A model generated the notes under the pieces. The model saw only the letters and a list, made by a program, of their open reading frames with translations, was not told the DNA's origin and did no database searches. DNA of 64,000 nucleotides from Centropus unirufus (Eukaryota > Chordata > Aves > Cuculiformes > Centropidae): the NCBI GenBank assembly GCA_013397695.1, contig VYZI01000203.1, forward strand, positions 969,497 to 1,033,496, read 5' to 3'. Of this stretch, positions 57,219-64,000 are shown piece after piece. The first letter of the stretch is position 1. Every line of letters starts with the position of its first letter. The position numbers were made by a program, and so were the translations under genes.

Positions 57219-60200
57219 CTGCAACGGGAAGGTGGCCACCAATGGGTGCACTGGGGGGGGCTGAGGCCAGGCTTTGCGGGAGCAGAGCAGGGACCAGGAA
57301 TGGGAAATGGTGAGGATGGGAAGGGATGCATCAGGAGAGCAGTGAGGCAAGCGAGCAGACCCAAGGTGCCAGGAAAGCGGCTGGCAGAGCTGCAGGCAGT
57401 GAGGAGGCAACAAAGGGAGCTACAGGTTAGAGGAGAGCAGGGTGAATCCGTGCGGGTTGTACAGGGGTGGGCCAGAAGGTCCTGAGCCCCTGCTGGGCTC
57501 ATCATCGCATGGCAAGGGGCACAAGGACTCGCCGCTGCCTGCCCTGGCTGTGCCCACTTACCTGGGATCCCAGGGGGACCCGGCATCCCTGGGTGTCCAC
57601 GGCCGGTTTCTCCTCGCTCGCCCTTCTCGCCTCGCTTTCCTGCAGGGAAAAAACAGCAGGGAGGTCTCTGGAGCTGCAGCGGGAAACGGGTCTCTGTGGA
57701 GGAGTGGAGGGAGTTCCCCTGCCCAGGGATGGAGTTGGGGAGTTGGCAGGAGGAGGCAGGGCCAGCTCCAAAGAGGGTTTTGCTCGGTGTGGTGTGGGTA
57801 TGGCCACCCACCACCTACCTTTGGGTCCTATGTTGCCGATCTGCCCAGCAGCACCCAGGATTCCGGGGACACCTCGAGGTCCCATGGGTCCATGTGGGCC
57901 CTGCTCACCAGGTGGCCCTGGTGGCCCAGGGGGTCCTGGGGGTCCCATGGCACCAACTCCACCCAGGGCAGCTCTCTTGGCACTGACTGCCACCGCCGCC
58001 AGCTGCTCTGTAGGGCAGAGAGGCCAGTGTGGGACGGGGCATAGTGGCAGCCGCCCGGCTGGCAGTGCCCTGCTCGCCCCCTCACCTTGCAGCATCTTCA
58101 CAACCACATCAATGATGTGCTGGTCCCCAGCGTCCCGGCCCTGCCAGTGGGGAGAAGGAGGACATGCAGTAAAGGGTGAGTGCTCCTTCCATCCCCATCT
58201 GCACCTGCAAAGCTGGTCCCATCCCAATTCCCTTGTCCAGAGCACCTCCTCCCTGCACTTGATGCCACCTTCCCACCTTCCCACCCTTCTTCAATTTCCA
58301 TTTGGTCCTGCTAGTAGAGCTCCAGTCTTGGCTCATGCCATGTCCAGTCACACTGCAACCTGCTCACTGTGTTACTTATCTGCAGCCCCATTTTACAAGT
58401 ATAAAATGAGGCCTATACAAAAGCAATCTCCCTCATGCAGGCTGCAAAGGCATGTGTTGGAGCTAAACCTGCTGCTGGTGCTGTAACAGTGAGAAGTGAA
58501 GAACTCCTCTTTTCTGGAAAGGTGGGATCCCAGCTCAGCCCTCCTGGAGAGCTCATGGGGAGCCCCAGCAGCTCCTGAGCTGAACAGCAGCTGCTTCCCA
58601 GAGGAAGTGGTTCCTAAGAAAAGCTTGGAGGCAATCCCCCTGTGGAGCTGAACGAGCTGCTGGCAGCACCGAGGCTGTGACCCAGGTGAGGAGGGGCTGG
58701 GGGGCACTGGGGTACTCACCGGTACACCCCGCTGGCCGGGCATCCCTGGCACGCCGCGCACCCCGACGAGTCCTCGTGGGCCGGGGGGTCCTGGGTACCC
58801 TCGCACGCCGGGTGCGCCTGCATCCCCCGAGGGGCCGGGGAAGCCAAGCTCGCCCTGGATGCCTTGCTGCAGGGGTGACAGAGAGTGGCATGAGGAGCGG
58901 GGAGCTCAGCCCCATGCTGAGCCCATGGGGTGCTCCCTGAGACCCCAGGGGGTTCAGTCTCAACCGCTGGAGCCAGGATCTGACCCTAAACAGGGTCTGA
59001 ACCTGAACCCCATCTCCAGGGAAATACTTTCCCAGACGGTCAGTGTGCAGCGTGCACCGTGGGTCACCACTGCCCTGGTCAGGGGGGCCACCTCCAGCTG
59101 AGGGTCCCGCAGAGCAAAGGTGCAGGGACCCCTTGCTCCCAAGCCCCCAGCCACTCACCTGTCCCTTCGGCCCTGGCTCTCCTGATTCACCCTGGGGACA
59201 GAGGACACAAGAAATGCCATGGGGAGGCAGGACAAGTTAGGAGCAGGAGACCCCAGCATGGGCAGGGACACACGTCCCTCACCCAGGACCCATCTGCAGG
59301 GACCCACCTTCTCTCCCTTCAGCCCCGCGAGGCCATGAACACCCGGGTCTCCCTAGAGGAAAGGCAATGAGAAACGTGACCCTTCTCCTCCAGCACCCAC
59401 CTCCTCCACAGCCCCTTCACTCCCCTTTTCCACCCGGGGCGCTCAATTGTGATGCTGGGATATTGATGGAGAAAGTGCGCGGGGTCTGCGGGTGTTAAAC
59501 ACGGGTGTCAGTGATTCTCCAGCCGGAGCAGGAGGGTTGTGTACTCACGGTGCCGCCTTTGGGGCCGGTTTTCCCTGGGGAGCCCTGGAGGAAGGAGAGG
59601 GGGGATTCAGCACAGCTTCCCGGAGGCAGACCCGGAGCAGCCCGTCTGCTGCAGCCGGCAGCGCTCACCTTGTCTCCTTTGACTCCAGGCAAGCCTTGGG
59701 GTCCTGGGATCCCCGGCGGACCCTGCTCACCCTTTGGCCCCTGGAAATCGAGATATCATGGGAATAAGAGAAGAACGAGTGAGGAGAGGTGGTGGGAAGC
59801 CCCTCCTCCCCTGGCAGAGCATCCTCCCCCAGGCAAAGAGGTGTGTGGGCAGCTCCCCATCCCCTCCAGAATCTCAGGCTGTTCCACAGCATCCCAGCCT
59901 GCCCCGAATGTGGCCTCCAGGAGGGAACAGGGCAGGAAAGAGTGGAGGAGCCTCCCCCCAAGCTGCGCTGAGAAGAGAGGGGTCTCCACCGGGGATAGGT
60001 CCCCTTCCCCAGGAAGTCAGAGGGACAAAGGTCACTTTTGGGCTGGTTTTCCACCCTGGGAAAGAGAGAGGCCAGGCAACTTCCCTGCTCTCACCAGGCT
60101 GGGTAGAAATTCCTCTCCCGGCTGGGGCTGCAAACCCAGCATGGCCTCAGGATGGTTAATCCCTATTTGCCCTGATGGCTAATCCCTCACCCCGGCACCA

Positions 60201-63200
60201 GGCACAGCGGGACGGGACATGGCATGGACCCTGGCTGCGATCAAAGCCAAGAGATCCACGCAGGCAGTGCCAGCCGTGCCCGCTGCCCCGTTCCCTCCTC
60301 CGAGCCCGCTGCCCCGGGCTGAGCATCCCCAGGCGATGCCCGCTTCCCGGCCCGGCTGCGGGTGGACTCACCGCCTTCCCCTGCTCGCCTGGGGGGCCCA
60401 CGGGCCCACGCTCGCCCCGGTCACCCTGCAGAGACCCAGGAGGAGAGAGCGGGGTCAGGGGCGGCTCCTGGCACCACCACAAACCCCGCGGTGCCCAGGC
60501 TCACCTTGAACCCGGGGACGCCCTGCGGTCCCTGCTCACCCCGAGGTCCTGGCTCACCCTAAGAGGGAGGAAAAAAGCGACAGTGCAGCTGCTTCTCCCG
60601 CATTCACGTGCCATTATCTGCCCCTCAGCCTTCCCCAGGGCTGCGTGGCCCTGGCCGTGCCCCCTGCTGCCACCGCATCGGGTGCCCAAGGGGGATGCAG
60701 GGCTGGAGAAGTGGCTCCAGGGGATGCTCCGCAATGGAACCGCTGCGAGGGTGGAGGGAAGGGGAGTGTTGGGGGAACGAAGCACCCATCTCTGCTTTCT
60801 GTTTGACAGCAAAGAGGTGAAAAAAGGGCAAGGGAGAGAGAGCGGGCAACCCTCCAGCTGCGCCCGGGAGGAGCAGGGTGATGTCTCCATACTTACGATC
60901 TGTCCTGGGGCACCAGTGACACCGGGCTGGCCCCGAGCACCCACTTCTCCCTGCAAACAGGAGACGGAGATGGTTCAGGACAGGAGAGGGGATGGCATGG
61001 GGACAGGGCTGCAGGCTCAGGGATGCCCAGGTGAGTGGGGCCATGGGGAGGATGCCCCGCTGCCCCTGACCCACCTTATCTCCTGGGCCACCTTTGCTTC
61101 CCGGCTGGCCCGGCAAGCCCTGCAGAAACAAAGCTGGGATGGAATCCAGGGCACAGCACGGAGGGCAGCGCCTCCGCTGGGTGCTCACCCTGCCCCCGGT
61201 ATGGTCCCTGGGCAATGGGATCCCCGCTGCGGGAGAGGGAGGCTCCCACACTCACAGCCTGTCCCCGGTGTCCCGGTGTCCCTGGGCGGCCAGCCTGTCC
61301 CACGCTGCCCTGCAAGGGATGGAGAGGATGTTACTGCGCCATGGAGAAAGGTTCAAATGAGGGGTATCCATGGACGAGGGACTCGTGGCCAAAAGGGGAC
61401 ACTTTTCTTGACCCACACCCCACCAGGACATGCCATGTCAGGGGCGAGGATCTTATTCCTCTGGCCATCCCTGTTCTTTTCCAGCAAGCACTGGTACGGG
61501 GGGTGGTTTTGTGTCTGTTCCCCATTCCCAGCACAGGCAGCACCAGGCAAACCCTGCCTGCAGCAGCTCACCTTCACCCCGGGGATGCCTGGGGTGCCGT
61601 CTTTGCCATCGATGCCTGGCAGACCCTGCAAAAAGAGGAAGAGTCGCTCAGTCTGACACCTCCAAGAGGGACTGGAAGGCCCACGGTAGGGGCAAGAAAA
61701 AAGGCTGGGAAAGCTCCAGCCTTGTGCTGAGCCAGGGTACAAGGACGTAGGATGACCCCGAAACAGGACAGAGAGGAGCAGAGAGATGTTCTCCCTGCAA
61801 GGGTCTTGGCCCTAGGAGGGGGCACAGGTGCCACCAGCTGTACTTACATTCTCCCCCTTGGGGCCAATGTCTCCTTGGGGACCCCTGATGCCACGGCCAC
61901 CCTAGAGCAGGAGGGAGCAAGCTGTATTTCAGCCACCCTCTTGGTGCGGGGGATGGAGCTGGGAGAGGGAGGTGCACATTGAGGGCATTAGGCTGGGTTA
62001 CTTACCAGATCTCCCTTCTCACCAGGGTCTCCAGGTGGTCCCCTGGGACCTTCCTTGCCCTGGAGGGAAGAAAGATGGAGGTTGAGCAGTGAAGTGCAGG
62101 GTCCTCTGCCTGCCTTGTAGGACCTGGGGATGAAGGAGGGCACTCACCGGCCGCCCGGCTGCTCCGATGGTGCCAACCATGCCCTTGTAACCAGCAGGAC
62201 CCTGCAAAGAGAACACAGGGGGGGTCAACTCCTCCTATCCCAAGGTCAGCCCCCAGGTCTGAGCCACTGGCAAGAGGCAGCACCCAGCTCCCCGAGGTGG
62301 CCAAAGAGCTGTTAGTGATGCCCCTGACCCCAGAGGCAGGCACAGCCACCCCCACGTCCCACTGGTTCTTACCGTCTCACCCTTGGGTCCTGCCATCCCG
62401 GGGTAACCCCTCAGGCCCTGTGGTCCCTGCAGGGAAGGAAACAACAGCCAGCTTAGCTGGGAATGGCCCCAAGAGCAGCCCAGGGGGAAGCTGCAATTAA
62501 AGCAAAAGCCGGTGCTGGAACTCAGTCGGTTTTGCCAAATGTGAGGGATTTCAGTCCTAATTCTGCAGCCCCCCCGCCAGGCGCCTTTCCAGCTGTCGGT
62601 TCAATAATAGCAATGGGCCCAAACTGGTGCTGCTGCCCCCGCCAAAGCTCGTGGCTTCAAAGTAGTTTTGCCCTTTCCTGGACTGAAGGACTCGGCCCAT
62701 TAATTGCTTTTCATCTTCAAAGTGCTCGGTGAGCTCAAACAGCTTTAATCCTCGCATCCCATGGCGAGCTGGGCGCTGCACCCCCCGTTTGCGTGGAGTG
62801 AGGGGGGCTCAGCGTTCAGGAGCAATTTGTCCCTGGTGGGTGAGTTATCCATGATAACACGTGGGGATGGAGATGAAGATCTCCATCGGGTTCTGGCTTT
62901 GCACATCCTGGCAGCAGCTCCACAGCTGGGAGGAGGGAGATGGATGGGATGAAGGCTTTGCTCTCGTCCCGGCAGTGGGTGCCCAGGAGCAGGGACATAC
63001 AGGTGTCACATCCCTGGGGTCTGGGGCCAAGCATAAATCGGGTCCCCCCAGCCCCTGGGCACCCAGGGGTAGAGCAGCAAGGAGAAATAAATACATTACC
63101 GGAGGGCCTGGGACGCCTTGTTCTCCAGAGGCACCAACATCACCCTTGGGGCCCTGGGGAGGGATAGAGAGGAGTAAGGTGAGTGTTGGGGTGGAACACG

Positions 63201-64000
63201 GTTACAAACTGACCTGGGAACCCAAGCCACAGCAGGGGATGGGGACAGGTCCCCCCACCCTGGGGAGCTGCTGTGGGAACACCACCCTGTCCACCGTTCA
63301 TCTCCCAGCCCTGGATCTCCCTTCTCCTTGCTTCCCCCTTTCTCTCTCCGGATCCCCTGTTCTCTGGTTTGGCCTCAGCTCCCCAAGATGCAGGCGTGCC
63401 TGGTTCCTGCTGCGAAGCTGCTGGAGAGGTCACTCACCTGCCTGCCCTGCTGGCCAGGCTCCCCCAGGGCACCAGGACGGCCTCTGTGTCCCTAAGGATG
63501 GAGAGGAAGATCGTGAGTAGCTCTGGGTAGAGCAGCAGGGTTGAGGCAGTGTCCTAATGGCCATGTCACCCAGAGCCACCCTGCCCATGACATCCCACCC
63601 CGGGGTGCTCGCTGCTGCCATGGGCTCAGCATCCCGCAGCCCGAGGGCGTGCACCGGGGATTCCATGGATAGAATCCTCCAGGCTTTGCAGCTGAGGAGC
63701 CAGGCAGTAGCGAGGCTGGGGCTTCAGCGTGGGGTCTCATCCCTCAGAAAGGGGCTGGCAAAAGCTGGGGACCCATGGGAAACTTCTCCCACTGCACCTT
63801 TCCCCCAGGGCACTCTGCATGGGCATGGCCCTGGGCACCCAGGGGAGCAGAGCGGCTCCTGAGCTCCCTGCGCCTCCAGAGTGGGGAAGGCTCCTTCACT
63901 CGGGCACAGTGTGAAGCTGCTCCCTGGCAGCTCCGGGGCTCCCTTACCTTCAGTCCCTGCAGTCCCTGGGGCCCCTTGGGACCTGGTGGGCAGCTGGTGG
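57013..64000 (-). CDS. COL9A2: COL9A2 (collagen type IX alpha-2), 3' half of gene, 22 exons, 5' part outside window
   Basis: Coding exons on the minus strand from 63,948-64,000 (partial) down to 57,013-57,218. All junctions are GT-AG and the frame is continuous, giving the C-terminal 516 residues. Type IX collagen is a fibril-associated (FACIT) heterotrimer that decorates type II collagen fibrils in cartilage and vitreous. Visible order: end of NC3 (TSCPPG), an uninterrupted COL2 of 339 residues, NC2 (DAGDQHIIDVVVKMLQEQL), COL1 with two Gly-X-Y interruptions (GRGHPG and GHALDG), and NC1 with FCEPAAC and the stop. Most COL2 exons are 54, 45, 36, 72 or 33 nt, coding whole Gly-X-Y triplets or nearly so, as in fibrillar-type genes. 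The DQHI..V..KMLQEQLA NC2 sequence and the ASAYA.ARLTEPG tail identify alpha-2 rather than alpha-1 or alpha-3. The gene points towards CSMD2. Confidence 0.96.
57562..57639 (-). CDS. COL9A2: COL9A2 COL1 exon with a triplet interruption
   Basis: A 78-nt exon after CTGCAG encoding KRGEKGERGETGRGHPGMPG and PPGIP. The GRG step (a two-residue unit) breaks the Gly-X-Y register. The same break is present in the mammalian chain, so it is not an error. Donor GTAAGT. Confidence 0.95.
57819..58007 (-). CDS. COL9A2: COL9A2 exon: second half of NC2 and start of COL1
   Basis: A 189-nt exon after CTACAG: EQLAAVAVSAKRAALG (NC2), then the Gly-X-Y run of COL1 from GAMGPPG to GQIGNIGPK. It ends in phase 1 at G|GTAGGT. 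Confidence 0.96.
58086..58140 (-). CDS. COL9A2: COL9A2 exon: last COL2 triplet and first half of NC2
   Basis: A 55-nt exon encoding GRDAGDQHIIDVVVKMLQ plus one base, between TGGCAG and GTGAGG. After GRD the Gly repeat stops and the non-collagenous NC2 domain begins, an amphipathic helix used in chain trimerisation. Confidence 0.95.
58720..58866 (-). CDS. COL9A2: COL9A2 COL2 exon, 147 nt (C-terminal part of COL2)
   Basis: Forty-nine codons starting QGIQGELGFPGPSGDAGAPG and ending GQRGVP, between CTGCAG and GTGAGT. The lone leading Q completes the triplet from the previous exon, as in the mammalian gene. It is the largest COL2 exon here. Confidence 0.94.
59159..59191 (-). CDS. COL9A2: COL9A2 COL2 exon, 33 nt
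   Basis: Eleven codons, GESGEPGPKGQ, between CCCCAG and GTGAGT. The last triplet is split: its final residue (Q) is the first codon of the next exon. Confidence 0.93.
59308..59352 (-). CDS. COL9A2: COL9A2 COL2 exon, 45 nt
   Basis: Five triplets, GDPGVHGLAGLKGEK, between CTCTAG and GTGGGT. Confidence 0.93.
59549..59584 (-). CDS. COL9A2: COL9A2 COL2 exon, 36 nt
   Basis: Four triplets, GSPGKTGPKGGT, between CTCCAG and GTGAGT. Confidence 0.93.
59669..59740 (-). CDS. COL9A2: COL9A2 COL2 exon, 72 nt
   Basis: Eight triplets starting GPKGEQGPPGIPGPQGLPGV and ending KGDK, between TTCCAG and GTGAGC. Confidence 0.95.
60372..60425 (-). CDS. COL9A2: COL9A2 COL2 exon, 54 nt
   Basis: Six triplets, GDRGERGPVGPPGEQGKA, between CTGCAG and GTGAGT. 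The intron before it is only 79 nt. Confidence 0.94.
60505..60558 (-). CDS. COL9A2: COL9A2 COL2 exon, 54 nt
   Basis: Six triplets, GEPGPRGEQGPQGVPGFK, between TCTTAG and GTGAGC. Confidence 0.94.
60897..60950 (-). CDS. COL9A2: COL9A2 COL2 exon, 54 nt
   Basis: Six triplets, GEVGARGQPGVTGAPGQI, between TTGCAG and GTAAGT. It is less like the mammalian sequence than its neighbours. Confidence 0.92.
61075..61119 (-). CDS. COL9A2: COL9A2 COL2 exon, 45 nt
   Basis: Five triplets, GLPGQPGSKGGPGDK, between CTGCAG and GTGGGT. Confidence 0.94.
61256..61309 (-). CDS. COL9A2: COL9A2 COL2 exon, 54 nt
   Basis: Six triplets, GSVGQAGRPGTPGHRGQA, between TTGCAG and GTGAGT. Confidence 0.94.
61572..61625 (-). 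CDS. COL9A2: COL9A2 COL2 exon, 54 nt
   Basis: Six triplets, GLPGIDGKDGTPGIPGVK, between TTGCAG and GTGAGC. Confidence 0.95.
61848..61901 (-). CDS. COL9A2: COL9A2 COL2 exon, 54 nt
   Basis: Six triplets, GGRGIRGPQGDIGPKGEN, between CTCTAG and GTAAGT. Confidence 0.94.
62006..62059 (-). CDS. COL9A2: COL9A2 COL2 exon, 54 nt
   Basis: Six triplets, GKEGPRGPPGDPGEKGDL, between CTCCAG and GTAAGT. The intron to the preceding exon is only 88 nt. Confidence 0.94.
62148..62201 (-). CDS. COL9A2: COL9A2 COL2 exon, 54 nt
   Basis: Six triplets, GPAGYKGMVGTIGAAGRP, between TTGCAG and GTGAGT. Confidence 0.95.
62373..62426 (-). CDS. COL9A2: COL9A2 COL2 exon, 54 nt
   Basis: Six triplets, GPQGLRGYPGMAGPKGET, between CTGCAG and GTAAGA. 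GYPGMAGPKGET is a strong alpha-2 signature. Confidence 0.95.
63100..63153 (-). CDS. COL9A2: COL9A2 COL2 exon, 54 nt
   Basis: Six triplets, GPKGDVGASGEQGVPGPP, between CCCCAG and GTAATG. This block is nearly unchanged between birds and mammals as I remember it. Confidence 0.95.
63438..63491 (-). CDS. COL9A2: COL9A2 COL2 exon, 54 nt
   Basis: Six Gly-X-Y triplets, GHRGRPGALGEPGQQGRQ, between CCTTAG and GTGAGT. Confidence 0.93.
63948..64000 (-). CDS. COL9A2: COL9A2 exon (partial): end of NC3 and start of COL2
   Basis: It is cut by the right edge of the window. It encodes TSCPPGPKGPQGLQGLK and ends at AAG|GTAAGG. The Cys belongs to the NC3 domain, where interchain disulfides form; in family members the alpha-2 glycosaminoglycan attachment site lies just upstream, outside this window. 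Confidence 0.93.

Noticed and set aside
57467..58486. 339-codon open frame on the plus strand over the COL9A2 3' exons
   Set aside because: Same cause: antisense of collagen exons and GC-rich introns, with no family features.
60175..61656. 493-codon open frame on the plus strand, antisense to COL9A2
   Set aside because: The reverse of Gly-Pro-rich codons (GGN CCN) has very few stops, so long antisense frames are expected. It crosses eight COL9A2 exons and their introns without regard to splice sites.

Overview
This window is bird genomic DNA. It shows GT-AG spliced vertebrate genes, about twenty short 5'-truncated copies of the avian LINE CR1 with its typical 3' end (variants of TTCTATGATTCTATGA), no SINEs, and two genes whose exon structures match vertebrate CSMD2 and COL9A2. 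From general knowledge both map to 1p in human and, I believe, to microchromosome 23 in chicken, so this is probably the equivalent avian microchromosome. The species cannot be fixed from the sequence.

Layout. (1) 1-17,435, plus strand: the 3' end of CSMD2, a giant CUB/sushi transmembrane protein of neurons. Eleven coding exons are present: the last four sushi domains, a cysteine-free juxtamembrane region, the transmembrane helix and the cytoplasmic tail. The stop is at 13,946-13,948 and a long 3' UTR of about 3.5 kb follows, with a very A-rich tract and two AATAAA signals. The open frame has no frameshift. (2) 17,436-56,664: about 39 kb with no gene I can recognise. It holds scattered CR1 fragments in both orientations, simple repeats, a 17-bp minisatellite inside a CR1, and several AT-rich islands with homeodomain-, GATA-, POU- or RUNX-type motifs that look like candidate regulatory elements. 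(3) 56,665-64,000, minus strand: the 3' half of COL9A2 (collagen type IX alpha-2). Twenty-two exons run from the NC3 domain through a complete uninterrupted COL2 domain (339 residues), NC2, COL1 and NC1 to the stop at 57,013-57,015; the gene continues beyond the right edge.

The two genes converge (tail to tail) and have no known joint function: CSMD2 is a synaptic membrane protein, COL9A2 a cartilage and vitreous matrix component. Neither promoter is in the window. No CRISPR array, operon, tRNA or rRNA was seen. I found no new biological system. The items most worth a second look are the unnamed Cys-free CSMD2 juxtamembrane module, the adjacency of the two genes, the candidate regulatory islands between them, and some unusual CR1 rearrangements.
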